Assembly (NCBI RefSeq): GCF_003364255.1
Contig: NZ_NXLR01000001.1
Span: forward strand, 1-64,000
DNA from: Helicobacter marmotae
GTDB lineage: Bacteria; Campylobacterota; Campylobacteria; Campylobacterales; Helicobacteraceae
Direction: 5' to 3'
Length of the DNA stretch: 64,000 nucleotides
Numbering within the stretch: the first letter of the stretch is position 1; every line of letters starts with the position of its first letter. The notes beneath the pieces are model-generated. The model was given only the letters and a program-made list of their open reading frames with translations, searched no databases and was not told the origin of the DNA. The position numbers were made by a program, and so were the translations under genes. Positions 27,239 to 37,630 of the stretch are shown piece after piece.

Positions 27239-27315
27239 GTGCTACTCCTTTCATATCCTAAACTTACCTTGATTCTATTAATAATGAACATCATAGTTTG
27301 AATTTTAGCCACAAT

Positions 27316-27336
27316 AGCATAATATTATGCTAAAAT
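27316..27336 (+). promoter_or_regulatory. Perfect palindrome overlapping an extended -10 box
   Basis: AGCATAATATTATGCT (27316-27331) is a perfect 16-base palindrome and overlaps TGCTAAAAT (27328-27336), an extended -10 about 48 bases before the next gene's start. This looks like an operator. Confidence 0.4.
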
Positions 27337-27383
27337 CCGCATTTTGCTTTATTGAATTCACATTGATTTCACAAGGGATTGCG

Positions 27384-27794
27384 ATGGCTTTATCTCCTGA
27401 TAGTGTTTTTATGCTTGTAAGTATATTTTGTGTAGCGCTGTTTGTGCTTATTGTTCTTTTATGGTTATTTGGTCCAACGCCTAAAAAGAAAGAATATCAA
27501 ATACAAGAAATACCAACAAAAATTACTATTGAGGAGATTATGAGGACATTAGATAATCCAAAAAGTGATTTAACACATTTGCGCGAAGCGGTGGAGAAGT
27601 TTTTCACGCACTATAACGAGCTTGAGCTAAGCGATTATCGTAAAAAAAGCTTTTTGTTTGCCGTAGCTGTGCATAAAAATACCTCAACTGAACTTATCAT
27701 TCGCACTGAAGAAGAGCTAGGCGTGCTCAATCCAGACTTAAAGCGAGAGCTTAATAAAACGCTTAATCGCGCCCTTGATGCAAGAAAATTCTAA
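27384..27794 (+). CDS. Conserved Helicobacter membrane-anchored protein, function unknown
   Basis: A 136-residue protein. The ATG at 27384 (MALSPDSVFML) is chosen because AAGGGA precedes it; an in-frame ATG at 27327 sits within the promoter. One membrane helix (about 9-30) is followed by a short basic stretch (PTPKKKEY) and a charged, helical soluble domain of about 95 residues. I do not recognise a named family. It is divergent from lysA. Confidence 0.75.
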   Translation: MALSPDSVFMLVSIFCVALFVLIVLLWLFGPTPKKKEYQIQEIPTKITIEEIMRTLDNPKSDLTHLREAVEKFFTHYNELELSDYRKKSFLFAVAVHKNTSTELIIRTEEELGVLNPDLKRELNKTLNRALDARKF

Positions 27795-27829
27795 ACCATC
27801 CTTAGAAACTCCTTTTAGAATCACTAGCG

Positions 27830-28430
27830 AATCCGTTAGTTTGTCATTCTGAGGGAATGGTAATGACCGAAGAATCTCCCTTATCTGCTAAAGACTCCTT
27901 AAACGAGTCACTAGAAAGGCAGTTACTTTGTCATGTCTATAGCGAAGCGAAGAATCTCTGTCCGAGTCACTAGTCGCCCACAGAGATTCTTCACCCCTTG
28001 CAGGGGTTCGTGATGCCAAAATAATTTCCCTTGCGGGTAGCCAAGTTTGGCATCACGAGGGAGCACGAAGTGGAGGCGAAGAATCTCTTAAAGAATCACT
28101 AGTCGCTAAGAGAGATTCTTCGGTCGGGCGTTGCCCTCCCTCAGAATGACAATGAGTCCAATCCGCAAGACAAAATTACCTCACAAGGGAAGTTAGTTTG
28201 TCATGTCTTTGCTTTCGCAAGAAAGCGAAGAATTGCTCTTATCCGCTAAAGACTCTTTAATAGAATCGCTAGTCGCACTTTGTGGTAATTTTACTAGAGA
28301 CTCTTCGCCTGTTTTATAAGCTCTAGACATAACAAACTTGGCTAGCACTTGGGGTTTAGAGTGTGAATTCTTCGCTCATTACCACTCCCGCAAAAGGCGA
28401 CAAACTCACTTCCCCATTGTGGGAGATTAA
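27830..28430. repeat. Tandem run of family A palindromic repeats
   Basis: At least four adjoining family A elements (about 27835-27920, 27925-28020, 28040-28155, 28190-28335) with alternating TTTGTCATTCTGAG, GAAGAATCTCT, AATCACTAGTCG, AGAGATTCTTCG and CAGAATGACAA. No coding sequence fits between 27795 and 28465. Confidence 0.75.
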
Positions 28431-28465
28431 ATGTAGGCGATTAAATTTGTTGTGTGTGAGTTCTC

Positions 28466-29578
28466 TTAATGTTTCATTTGTGTGGGCTGAATGTCTTTAT
28501 TATCAGCAAGATTATTGCTTTGTACCTTTTGTAAAAAATCTGCTAGGGCTAATGCTGCCTGCATATAGCTATGAGCGGATTTAGAAGTAGGCTCAAAAAA
28601 TGTAATAGGCTTGCCATTATCTCCGCCTTCACGCACTTTAGGCTCAAGGGGGACTTGAGCAAGAATACTTGTATTATAGGCTTGTGCAAGCTCCTCAGTT
28701 GTGCCTTTGCCAAAAATATCATACTCCACACCACAATTTGGGCAAATAAACCCACTCATATTTTCAATAATCCCGGCAATGGGGATTTTAAGCTTCTCAA
28801 ACATATCCAAACTCCTTGCGCTATCATCAAGGCTGACTTTTTGAGGTGTGCTCACTATCACGCCTGCACTCACCGGCACACTTTGAGCTAGAGTAAGCTG
28901 GGCATCTCCTGTGCCCGGAGGCATATCAATAACCAACACATCAAGCTCACTCCAAAGCACATCTGTAAGCATTTGCTCAATGGCACGCATAATCATAGGA
29001 CCGCGCCAAATAAGGCTCTGCCCCTCATCATAGAGCACGCCCATACTCATCATTTCTATACCAAATGCCTTAAGCGGTATAAGCTTCTTTTGCGCCTCAT
29101 TCACTTCTGCCTTCAAAGCATTAAGCCCAAGCATACGAGGGATATTAGGACCATAAATATCTGCATCAAGCAAACCTACTCTTTTACCTTGCTGGGCTAA
29201 GGCTATGGCAAGATTCACACTTGTAGTGGATTTACCCACGCCTCCCTTACCAGAGCTTACCATAACAAAATGTCTAATATGGGGGGCAATATTTTTACTT
29301 TGAGGTTCTTTGTGGGTTTCTCTCTGCGGGGGTGTCTTTGGCGGGTTAATCTCTACTTTAAGGCTTAGATTGCCTAAAAGATTGGCAAGCTTAGTAGAGA
29401 TATTTACCCTTAGCTCATTACTGACTTCTTCTAGGCTTGAAGGTATATCCACGCGTATAAAGACTTCATTCTCACTCACACTCACTTCTTTAAGGAAACC
29501 AAAATCTACGATATTTTTTGAAAAATTTGGATAAATCACATCGCGTAAAGCGGCGGTAATCTCTTCTTTTGTTATCAT
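28466..29578 (-). CDS. mrp: Mrp/ApbC-type iron-sulfur cluster carrier ATPase
   Basis: A 370-residue P-loop protein that carries Fe-S clusters to target apoproteins in the cytosol. It has an N-terminal MIP18/DUF59 domain (1-85), Walker A with the deviant lysine ([13 protein letters not shown], about 109-121), [29 protein letters not shown], and the cluster-binding GFICPNCG. The final 25 residues are a low-complexity tail. Confidence 0.93.
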   Translation of the reverse strand: MITKEEITAALRDVIYPNFSKNIVDFGFLKEVSVSENEVFIRVDIPSSLEEVSNELRVNISTKLANLLGNLSLKVEINPPKTPPQRETHKEPQSKNIAPHIRHFVMVSSGKGGVGKSTTSVNLAIALAQQGKRVGLLDADIYGPNIPRMLGLNALKAEVNEAQKKLIPLKAFGIEMMSMGVLYDEGQSLIWRGPMIMRAIEQMLTDVLWSELDVLVIDMPPGTGDAQLTLAQSVPVSAGVIVSTPQKVSLDDSARSLDMFEKLKIPIAGIIENMSGFICPNCGVEYDIFGKGTTEELAQAYNTSILAQVPLEPKVREGGDNGKPITFFEPTSKSAHSYMQAALALADFLQKVQSNNLADNKDIQPTQMKH

Positions 29579-29630
29579 ATCTTTACCTTCTTTAGCTGAT
29601 TAATGAGATAGCAAGAGAGCTGCAATAATG

Positions 29631-30023
29631 CTAGCTCCTAAAGCTCACGCCATATCTCCCCCCACCAATAAGCGCAAGCGTAATACAAGGAAGCAAAAAG
29701 AGTAATTGAGGCTCTATCACCCAAGCACCATGAGCATTCAGCGCAAAAATATCAAATCCCACAGCTGCATAAATAGCTACAAGCATACCTAGAGCCTCTA
29801 TGATGGCTGCTATACGCACTTGATAACCAACTAAAATCATCAAGGGTGCAAGCACTTCAGTGATATATACACCATAAGCCAATACTCCGGGCAAACCACG
29901 AGATTCTATCATACCCTCAACTCCACCTATGCCGTGCATAATTTTGTAGATTCCATGAAAAAGCATAAGCCCACCTACGCACAAACGAAGCAATAATTTT
30001 GCTATATCTTGATTATAAAACAT
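29631..30023 (-). CDS. DoxX-family membrane protein
   Basis: A 130-residue protein with four hydrophobic helices and the family start LLLRLCVGGLMLFHGIYKIMHG. DoxX proteins are small inner-membrane proteins, some linked to redox or quinone stress. The actual reaction is not known here. It lies about 50 bases upstream of the mrp gene on the same strand. Confidence 0.85.
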   Translation of the reverse strand: MFYNQDIAKLLLRLCVGGLMLFHGIYKIMHGIGGVEGMIESRGLPGVLAYGVYITEVLAPLMILVGYQVRIAAIIEALGMLVAIYAAVGFDIFALNAHGAWVIEPQLLFLLPCITLALIGGGRYGVSFRS

Positions 30024-30078
30024 ACCTATCCTTTAAGCGTAAAATAACTCGCAAGTATAGGGAATCTTGTTTAAACTA

Positions 30079-30087
30079 TGATAAAAT
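30079..30087 (+). promoter_or_regulatory. Extended -10 promoter of the AEC transporter gene
   Basis: TGATAAAAT is an extended -10 box, 41 bases before the ATG at 30129. Confidence 0.35.
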
Positions 30088-30128
30088 CAGCATAAAACCA
30101 AACAAATATTTGACATTGGATTTACCTC

Positions 30129-31034
30129 ATGCTCCTTGCTATCTATAGTGTATGCGTGTTTATATTTATTGGCTATATGGCAAAACTCTTGCGTCTTGTA
30201 GGGAATAAACAAAGTGGCATTTTGCTTGGCTTTCTGCTCAACTTTGCTCTCCCTGCACAAATCTTTAATGGTACATACCATGCTCATATTGATATGACAT
30301 TTTTATATGTATGCCTTATTAGCTTACTTTGCTCTCTAGGCGGGGGAGTGGCACTTTTTATCATTGCTAAATTGCTAAAGTTAGAGCGTAATTCTATGCT
30401 TACTCTAAGCTTTATGGGGGCTTTTGGCAATACGCTTTTTTTAGGATTACCCATTGTGCATGGCGCACTTGGGGAAGATTATGCTAATAAAGTAATCATT
30501 TATGACCAGATTGTTACAGGTATTCCCATTGCTTTTCTCGCCCCGCTGATTCTTAGTCTGGGTGGTAAGGGGAGCTTTAGTGCTAAAGCCATTGGCTTGC
30601 GGCTTTTTCAAAGCCCGCTTTTCTTAGCCCTGCTGTGTGGGTTAGCCCTTAAAACTTTGCCTATCAATATCCCCGATGAGCTCTTTACCCCGCTTAAAAG
30701 CCTAGCCCAGACTGCCACACCTGTAGCACTCTTTGCCATTGGGGTACAAATGAGCCTAAAAGGTATTAAGGAAGAATGGAAGCTCACTTCTATTTTGCTT
30801 TTGGGCAAAATGATTATCGCCCCGCTCTTGCTCTTTACTATCGTTTTCTTCAGTTTTGGCGGCTTTAGCGACTTGTGGCGTATGGCTTTAATCGAAGTAG
30901 CTATGCCTCCTGTAGTGAGCGCTGGGGCGATTGTCATTAAAGCAGGGCTGAATGGTAGGCTGGCTGTAAGCGCCATTGCTTTTGGAATCTTATTTAGCTT
31001 TTTTAGCGTGCCTTTATGGCTCGCCATCACATAA
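30129..31034 (+). CDS. AEC-family (auxin efflux carrier-like) transporter
   Basis: A 301-residue inner-membrane transporter with ten predicted hydrophobic segments in two repeats. Family features are the N-terminal IGYMAKLLRLVG and NFALPAQIF segments and the mid GNTLFLGLPI region. Bacterial members often move malate or malonate. The substrate here is not evident. Confidence 0.85.
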   Translation: MLLAIYSVCVFIFIGYMAKLLRLVGNKQSGILLGFLLNFALPAQIFNGTYHAHIDMTFLYVCLISLLCSLGGGVALFIIAKLLKLERNSMLTLSFMGAFGNTLFLGLPIVHGALGEDYANKVIIYDQIVTGIPIAFLAPLILSLGGKGSFSAKAIGLRLFQSPLFLALLCGLALKTLPINIPDELFTPLKSLAQTATPVALFAIGVQMSLKGIKEEWKLTSILLLGKMIIAPLLLFTIVFFSFGGFSDLWRMALIEVAMPPVVSAGAIVIKAGLNGRLAVSAIAFGILFSFFSVPLWLAIT

Positions 31035-31118
31035 TACTTGTATTATTTAACTTTTTTAATCATAATAAAGCCCTGCCATAGATTCTATATGGTAATTCTC
31101 AAATCTAAAGGAGGGAGT

Positions 31119-31433
31119 ATGAAAACTCTACTTTGTGCTTTAAGTTTAAGTGGTGCTATCGCACTCTTTGGTGGCTGTGCAATTACTGGTGCAACCGGAG
31201 GATTTGTCTATACAAATACTACGCCTCCTATCACTGCAACTTCTACAGCAGGAGCGACAAAAGAAGGTAGGGCAACTTGTACAAACATTTTAGGGATTGT
31301 CGCTTATGGTGATTGCTCTGTGGATACAGCGGCAAAAGCAGGCAATATCTCTCAAATTAGAAGTGTTGATTATAACGATTGGAGTATTCTTGGTCTTTTT
31401 GCGACTACAACTACCATTGTTAAGGGTAATTAA
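31119..31433 (+). CDS. TRL-like small lipoprotein
   Basis: A 104-residue exported lipoprotein. The start ATG at 31119 follows GGAGGGAG; the lipobox FGGC lies near residue 20. The mature part has the TRL-like pattern: TGATGGFVYTNTTPP, then CTNILGIVAYGDCSVDTAAKAGNISQI. Such genes are often in copies or near tRNA-Leu in Campylobacterota, but no tRNA is seen here. The function is unknown. Confidence 0.85.
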   Translation: MKTLLCALSLSGAIALFGGCAITGATGGFVYTNTTPPITATSTAGATKEGRATCTNILGIVAYGDCSVDTAAKAGNISQIRSVDYNDWSILGLFATTTTIVKGN

Positions 31434-31436
31434 CAC

Positions 31437-32225
31437 CTACTCCAATTTCCCAAAGCTAAAGCCCATTTGGGCAAGCTTAGGGACAACCTCCACAATCCCC
31501 GCATACGTATCACTTTTTGGTTTATTGAAATGATAGATAAGAATAGATCCATTGCGCACTTTTGAAAGCTGGCTTAATATCTGCTTTTTAGAAAAGCTCG
31601 CTCCGCCATCACCTAACACATCAAATCCCCCAATCTCATAGCCTAAATCTTTTAAAATACTCACTGCCACCTCATCATAATATGCCGTTCCAGAGCGGAA
31701 ATAATGAGGCTTTTTACCGGTAAGTGAAGTAATAGTCTTATCATTTTCCATAACTTCATCATACACTTCTTTAATGGAATTTGTACCTGCAATATGATAA
31801 ATACTCTTACCATTTACGCTTAAAGGGAGATGTCTGCTGCCGTGATTTTGTATCGAAAAGAGCGGATTTTGCGCTAGAAGGAGAAAATCTTGCAAATGCG
31901 CTTTAATCCAACGCTCATTAATAAATAAAGTCGCAGGGATATGATTGTCTATCAAATAATCCACCAACGCCCTATCATAGTCCCCACCACAAGCATCAAA
32001 GGTAAGATAAACAATCTTTTTATCTTTGCTTGGCAAAAGAGTGGTAACGCCATCTAAGTTCTCGCCCCAAAGCTTGGGGGATATATGGGCGTATTTTTGC
32101 TCTAAGCTTTCTAAAGTAAGGGGAGCTAAGGGCTTTGCCTTATAGAATCGATACACAAATACCGATAAAAGCGCAAATGCCCCTATAAGAATAAAGCTAA
32201 TAAAAAAATGTTTTTTACTCTTCAA
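31437..32225 (-). CDS. Polysaccharide deacetylase (NodB homology), membrane-anchored
   Basis: A 262-residue protein with a membrane anchor (about 6-27) and a NodB-type domain: TFDACGGDYD (motif 1, metal aspartate), NHGSRHLP (motif 2, metal histidines), YFRSGTAYYDE (motif 3), and a final ILIYHFN. It likely removes acetyl groups from a cell-wall or surface sugar in the periplasm. It overlaps the Na/Pi gene by 11 bases. Confidence 0.85.
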   Translation of the reverse strand: MKSKKHFFISFILIGAFALLSVFVYRFYKAKPLAPLTLESLEQKYAHISPKLWGENLDGVTTLLPSKDKKIVYLTFDACGGDYDRALVDYLIDNHIPATLFINERWIKAHLQDFLLLAQNPLFSIQNHGSRHLPLSVNGKSIYHIAGTNSIKEVYDEVMENDKTITSLTGKKPHYFRSGTAYYDEVAVSILKDLGYEIGGFDVLGDGGASFSKKQILSQLSKVRNGSILIYHFNKPKSDTYAGIVEVVPKLAQMGFSFGKLE

Positions 32226-34002
32226 TGGTATTTACTCCATTTGCAGTTTCACTGCCCCCTTGGCTCTCTTCTATATATGTCTCTTGTATTTGTATCATCG
32301 CGTTTATAAGCTCTTTAGCAATATTATGGCTAAAGCCCACTGCATTAAGCAAGGAAGTGCTATTTTGCACACTTAGCTCTTTTTTGTTGAGTAGCGATTC
32401 TATATAGAGAATAGAACTTTTATCCATTTGCTTAAAAGCCTTTTTTTGTGTCTTAAGCTTTATTATCGCCTCCTCTGGGTGCATATCTTGGTCTGTAATA
32501 ATTCCATGCACATTGCGTAAAAGTAGGGCAAGCTGAACCCTTAGCTCATTATATTCACTCGCTAGAATCTGGTTTTTTGAAAGGCTATTTTTCTTCAAAT
32601 TAGGCTGCAAAAGCTGCATATTTTTAATAGCCTTTACAATATGGCGAGATGATGAAGTAAGGAGTGCAAATTTACTCACATAAGCTTGCGTGTTTGTATA
32701 AGTTTGTGCTCGAGTAGCAAAATCAAGTATGGCATTAAAAAGCACTTTGATTTTTTTCATATAAAACACCTCTACATCTACATCTTCCTTTGCCCATATA
32801 TTTTCTTTCAAAACCTCGTGAATGTCCCTCCCGCCTTTAATATCAACGCGAGAAAAGCCAAGTGTATGCGTGATAAGCTCAAAAGCATTATCATAAAGAT
32901 GTCTTACCTCATGCTCTAAAGCCAAAAGTGCGGTATCTTGGTATTGCACAATGGCATCATTAATATAAAGTGGTCTATCAACTTGTGAATCTTTCTCTTT
33001 CATTATTTTTTCTAAAAGCAAGGCAATTTTAGGAATAAATGGAAGTAAAATCACCACTCCCACCAAATTAAAAAGTGTATGAAAGACCGCTATTCTTAGC
33101 ACACTCTCTTCACTTAAGCCTATCAGTGAGGCAAGTGCGGTATTTACCCATACAAAATAATCAAAAGTAACAATCACAATAGCCACGATAAGGAAGTTAA
33201 AAATACAATTTGCTATGGCTAAACGTTTGCCATCTATGTTTGTGCTTAAAGAGGCGACTATAGCTGTTACCACACCGCCTACACTTGTACCAAGCGTGGC
33301 TGCTAGCGCATTCTCATAAGTCATACTCCCTGTAGCAAGGGCGGAGATAACAATCGTAAGAGTAGCATGAGAGCTCTGCACAATAGCTGTCATTAGCGCA
33401 CCAAGCCCCACAAAAAGCAACACCCCTTGAATGCCCTCCATAGAATATTGCGAAAAATCTACAATCTCTTTATATTCCTCAAAGCCATCCTTAATATACC
33501 CCACACCTAAAAAGAAAAAGCCTATACCGATGAGAATCTGCCCCACGCCCTTAGCGGTTTTTGTGCTTTGGAAATTAAAAAGCACCCCACCCACAATCAG
33601 TGGCAAGGCAAGGGCGGAGATTTTCATACCGCTTACTCCAGCAATAAGCCATGAACCTGCACTATTACCCAAATTTGCCCCAAACATCACGCCAATACCT
33701 TGGGCTAAGCTCAACAAAGAGGCAGAAACAAAAGAAATAGAAAGCACAGAGACTAACGAAGAGCTTTGCATAATGGCTGTGGCTACCGCCCCAAAAGTTA
33801 CACTCTTCAGTGCGGTATTGGTAGAAGTAGTGAGAAGATTCTCTAAAAATCCTCCATTGAAAGCACGAAATCCGCTTCCCAAGCTTAGCATACCAAAAAG
33901 CAAAATCGCTAGCCCCGCACTGACATTAGTCAGGGCATCGCTTGTGGAAACAAGATAAATGATAGCTATAATGCACAAAGGTATAAGATATTTTTGAAAC
34001 AT
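32215..34002 (-). CDS. Na+/phosphate symporter family protein with PhoU-like tail
   Basis: A 595-residue protein. The ATG at 34002 (MFQKYLIPLC) is preceded by GGGGGA; longer starts to 34071 have no better site. Residues 1-330 hold the two inverted Na/Pi repeats, each with a QSS motif (TAIMQSSSLVSVL; TAIVQSSHATLTIV). The C-terminal 220 residues are helical and PhoU-like. It imports phosphate with sodium. The downstream deacetylase gene overlaps it. Confidence 0.9.
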   Translation of the reverse strand: MFQKYLIPLCIIAIIYLVSTSDALTNVSAGLAILLFGMLSLGSGFRAFNGGFLENLLTTSTNTALKSVTFGAVATAIMQSSSLVSVLSISFVSASLLSLAQGIGVMFGANLGNSAGSWLIAGVSGMKISALALPLIVGGVLFNFQSTKTAKGVGQILIGIGFFFLGVGYIKDGFEEYKEIVDFSQYSMEGIQGVLLFVGLGALMTAIVQSSHATLTIVISALATGSMTYENALAATLGTSVGGVVTAIVASLSTNIDGKRLAIANCIFNFLIVAIVIVTFDYFVWVNTALASLIGLSEESVLRIAVFHTLFNLVGVVILLPFIPKIALLLEKIMKEKDSQVDRPLYINDAIVQYQDTALLALEHEVRHLYDNAFELITHTLGFSRVDIKGGRDIHEVLKENIWAKEDVDVEVFYMKKIKVLFNAILDFATRAQTYTNTQAYVSKFALLTSSSRHIVKAIKNMQLLQPNLKKNSLSKNQILASEYNELRVQLALLLRNVHGIITDQDMHPEEAIIKLKTQKKAFKQMDKSSILYIESLLNKKELSVQNSTSLLNAVGFSHNIAKELINAMIQIQETYIEESQGGSETANGVNTIEE

Positions 34003-34077
34003 ACATTCCCCCATTTCTAAAATGGGTGCATTATAGCCTTTAGGCTTAAATATTTGCCCCTTAAGTTGCAAATTCTC

Positions 34078-35733
34078 TTAATGGGCAACTGCCTCACTTG
34101 CGCCAATGCCACTCTCTGCGCGAAAATCTTGTGCCTTAAAGCCCGCTTTATCAATCTCTGCACGCTTAGAGGTATCAAGCTTTGAGATAATATATATGCA
34201 CACAAAGCTTAGGGGCATAGTGAAAATCGCAGGGTGGTCATAAGGGAAAATCGCTGCTTCAAAGCCAAAGCTCTTCACCCAAATGCTCGGGCTTAAAATC
34301 ACCAATGTAAGCACAACAATAAGCCCTATTAGCCCACCCCAAAATGCACCTTTTGTAGTGAGGTTTTTCCAATAAATACACAAAAACAAAATAGGGAAAT
34401 TCACACTTGCAGCAATGGCAAAAGCAAGTCCAACCGTGAAAGCGACATTTTGCTTCTCAAATATAATGCCCAAAATAATCGCACATAGCCCAATGCCAAT
34501 AGTAGCGATTTTAGTTACCCTCATCTCAAGTTTTGCATCACATACGCCATTTTTGCAGACATTCACAAACAAATCATGGCTTATAGCTCCAGCCCCAGCA
34601 ATCGCCAAGCCTGATACCACAGCTAAAATCGTAGCAAAGGCAACAGCAGAAATAAAGCCTAAAAATATATCGCCGCCTATTACTTCAGCAAGATTAATAG
34701 CGACCATATTTGTTATGCCCTTATATGCTCCATTTGCATCGACAAACTGCTCATTTCCAAGCAATAACGCAATTGCCCCAAAGCCTATAATAAAGGTAAG
34801 GATATAAAAATACCCTATCAAACCTGTAGCATAAAACACCGATTTTCTTGCCTCTTTAGCATCTTTAACGGTAAAAAAGCGCATTAAAATATGAGGAAGT
34901 CCCGCTGTGCCAAACATCAAAGCTAGCCCTAAAGAGAGTGCGGAAATGCTATCAGAGAGAAAGCCTCCCGGAGACATAATAGCCTCACCTTTAGGATGAT
35001 GATTTATCGCTTGAGAAAAGTAGTATTGCAAATCAAATTTTGTAAGATATAAAATCATAATTGCCATAAAGCTAGCCCCAGCCAAAAGCAAAATAGCCTT
35101 AATAATCTGCACCCAAGTAGTAGCATGCATACCTCCAAAGACCACATAGCATATCATCAGCACACCCACAAGCACGACCGCTACAGCATAAGGCAAGCCA
35201 AAAAGCACTTGAATAAGCTGCCCAGCCCCGACCATTTGCGCAATAAGGTAAAACACTATAACACTCAAGCCAGATATAGCAGAAATCACGCGTATGGGCT
35301 TTGCCTGAAGGCGATAGGCAGTAATATCAGCAAAGGTAAATTTGCCTAAGTTACGAAACTTCTCTGCAATGAGAAACAAAATAATAGGCCAGCCCGCTAA
35401 GAATCCAATCGAATAAATAAGCCCATCAAAGCCATTAGTGAAAACAAGCGCGGTAATGCCTAAAAAGCTTGCTGCACTCATATAATCTCCGGCAATGGCA
35501 ATGCCATTTTGTGCCCCTGTGATATTCCCACCTGCTGTATAGAATCCACTCGCTGATTTGCTCTTTTTATTTGAGAGATATGTAATAAACAAAGTAGCAA
35601 ACACAAAGGCTAAAAACATACCAATAGCCATAGGATTCACTTCAGCCATCGCCCCGCCTAAATCAATAGAAGCCCCATACATTGGGCTTAAAAACGCAAA
35701 AAACAAACACCATATTACTTTTATATCTTTCAT
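34078..35733 (-). CDS. actP: Sodium/solute symporter, acetate permease type
   Basis: A 551-residue transporter with a leader-like N-terminus and about 13 membrane helices. Family signatures include [33 protein letters not shown] and [21 protein letters not shown]. The pairing with a DUF485 gene matches the yjcH-actP arrangement of acetate/cation symporters. The two genes overlap by one base (TAATG). Confidence 0.9.
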   Translation of the reverse strand: MKDIKVIWCLFFAFLSPMYGASIDLGGAMAEVNPMAIGMFLAFVFATLFITYLSNKKSKSASGFYTAGGNITGAQNGIAIAGDYMSAASFLGITALVFTNGFDGLIYSIGFLAGWPIILFLIAEKFRNLGKFTFADITAYRLQAKPIRVISAISGLSVIVFYLIAQMVGAGQLIQVLFGLPYAVAVVLVGVLMICYVVFGGMHATTWVQIIKAILLLAGASFMAIMILYLTKFDLQYYFSQAINHHPKGEAIMSPGGFLSDSISALSLGLALMFGTAGLPHILMRFFTVKDAKEARKSVFYATGLIGYFYILTFIIGFGAIALLLGNEQFVDANGAYKGITNMVAINLAEVIGGDIFLGFISAVAFATILAVVSGLAIAGAGAISHDLFVNVCKNGVCDAKLEMRVTKIATIGIGLCAIILGIIFEKQNVAFTVGLAFAIAASVNFPILFLCIYWKNLTTKGAFWGGLIGLIVVLTLVILSPSIWVKSFGFEAAIFPYDHPAIFTMPLSFVCIYIISKLDTSKRAEIDKAGFKAQDFRAESGIGASEAVAH

Positions 35734-36113
35734 TATTTATCTCCTGATTGCACATTTGGGTAATCTTTATAATACACCTCGCCATTTTGCAAAGATTCTA
35801 TGAGGTTTTGCTCCTCTAATTGGCGTAAAATCTCATCTTGCTCTTTATCAAAATAAGTATTTGCCAAAAATGTATAAATCCCTGTAGCCACAATGCACAA
35901 CACAATGAGTGAAATGCCTAAAAGTATGCCCAATGTAATAGAGCTTGGTCCCAAACGATAGCCCAACACATCGGGGAATAGCCCCACACCCAACACAAAC
36001 GCATAATAGAGACAAAAAATCACTAATGATAAAATAAGTGAAATTTTGTTTCTTAAAGAAACAAATTGCCTAAAGCCGATAACAGATTTCCCCTGCTTTT
36101 CAGAGAGTTTCAT
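35733..36113 (-). CDS. DUF485 membrane protein (YjcH-like)
   Basis: A 126-residue protein with two membrane helices and the family pattern [20 protein letters not shown] followed by [18 protein letters not shown]. It is the usual small partner of acetate permease. GGAG precedes the ATG. It is first of the actP operon. Confidence 0.9.
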   Translation of the reverse strand: MKLSEKQGKSVIGFRQFVSLRNKISLILSLVIFCLYYAFVLGVGLFPDVLGYRLGPSSITLGILLGISLIVLCIVATGIYTFLANTYFDKEQDEILRQLEEQNLIESLQNGEVYYKDYPNVQSGDK

Positions 36114-36263
36114 TTCCTTTCTCCTTATGTATCAAAATGTATCATCTCATCAAATGAATGATATAATAAAGTATCATAAATTTTACTCTAGTAAAAATAA
36201 ATAACAAAAAGTAACAATATACTTTTATCAAAGTAGCAAAAAGGTAACATTAAAGAGTAAAGA

Positions 36264-36295
36264 AAATTTAGCATATTGCATTATTTTGGCATTTT
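36264..36295 (+). promoter_or_regulatory. Shared activator motif (site 2, no gene immediately downstream)
   Basis: Nearly identical over 32 bases to the site before the first TonB receptor: AAATTTAGCATA, TGCA and TATTTTGGCATTTT in the same spacing. An ATTCTTATAT element follows at 36333. The next open gene, the MFS transporter, starts 1.3 kb downstream, with only repeats between. Confidence 0.5.
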
Positions 36296-36429
36296 AAACA
36301 AGATTTCTATCCACAAAACACATATAATAACCATTCTTATATTATGTTGATGTTGTTTTGATGTGGCAATGTAATTTTGTTCTTTTAAAACCTTAAAGTG
36401 AAGTAAGAATCTCCCTTATCAAGGAGCCT

Positions 36430-37510
36430 TAAGAATTTTTGACACTTCATTTAAGCGATTTGGCAAAAATCGGGGAATATCGCACTTACATACACCTAGC
36501 CCACCCATATGCAGCGTAAGCAAGTCCCAAAGAGGGCAAAAATGTGTAAAAACGCAGCTAAGCACACTTTTTTAAGGCTTTGGGCACAGGAGGCAAAGTT
36601 TGGCAAATACTTCGCGGTTTGGGAATTCTAAAGAAGTAAAGCTAGGGCTATTGGGATTCTATAAAATGAAGTTAGTTTGTCATATCTAAAGCGAAAGCGT
36701 GAGAGCGACCGAAGAATCCACTAGAAAGGCAGCCACTTTGTCATTCTGAGGGAGGGCACAAGCCCGACCGAAGAATCTCTCAAGGAATCACTGGTTGCCC
36801 ACAGAGATTCTTCACCCCTTGCAGGGGTTCAGAATGACAAAAAGTCCCCAACGTCTCCCAGCAGTGAGATATATTCTCATCACAGGATAAAATTAAATCG
36901 CACGAAGTGCTACCTCTTAAGGCGACGCCCTTGTGGAGGATATATAAGGGGGCAAGAGTATTATTGTGGGGTTGGACTTCGCGCACGAGCGAAGCTCTTG
37001 CCCCCCATTATTTTATAAAACTTTGCACATTCAAGCCCCTCCCCCTTATAGAAAAAGAAAAAAGAGAATCACCAGCGACTCCGTTAGTTTGTCATTCCAA
37101 GCCCCCAATAAAGGGCGAAGAATTGCTTTTAAAAACACCAAAAGGCACGACTAGTGATTCGGACAGAGCTTCGGCTTTTGCAAAGCCTCAGAATGACAAA
37201 CTTGGCTACCCGCAAGGGAAACCCACACATAATAAACACCTGCAAAGGAAATTAGTTTGTCATTCTGAGGGAGCACGAAGTGCGACCGAAGAATCTCTAA
37301 AGGAATCACTAGTCGCCAAGAGAGATTCTTCGGTCGTTACACTCCCGCTAGACATGACAATAGTGGCAGAGTTTCTAGCAATTCTAACAGAGATTCTTCG
37401 CTTGATTCTCAAGCTCAGAATGACAAACTAACGACATTTACTAGAAATCCAAGTAGAAATGATTCACAGAAAGCCAAAAGTAATTCTTCGGCTTGCCTAA
37501 AGCTTACAAA
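36430..37510. repeat. Large repeat-filled intergenic region (C relative, A elements)
   Basis: A diverged minus-strand relative of family C (about 36465-36600, with GGGGAATATCGCA and TTTTTTAAGGCTT), family A palindromes at about 36670-36840, 37085-37200, 37255-37365 and 37365-37430, and a 62-base element (37011-37072) whose inverted copy lies at 45547-45608. Short open frames here overlap the repeats and are not believed. Confidence 0.65.
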
Positions 37511-37630
37511 CTTAGCTACCCGCAAAGAAAGATTAAAATACTTCACCCTAAACCCTCTACATTCAGAGCTACATTCACATTCAAAGATAACTATCAATAC
37601 ACATAAGATACATAAACACAAGGAGCATAC

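Noticed and set aside
27830..28335. CRISPR-like array from regularly recurring GAAGAATCTCT blocks
   Set aside because: The units are palindromic, of variable length, without constant-length spacers, and no cas genes are present.
36780..37621. Small open frames in the repeat-rich region before the MFS gene
   Set aside because: They follow repeat boundaries, lack ribosome sites and read the same repeats in several frames.
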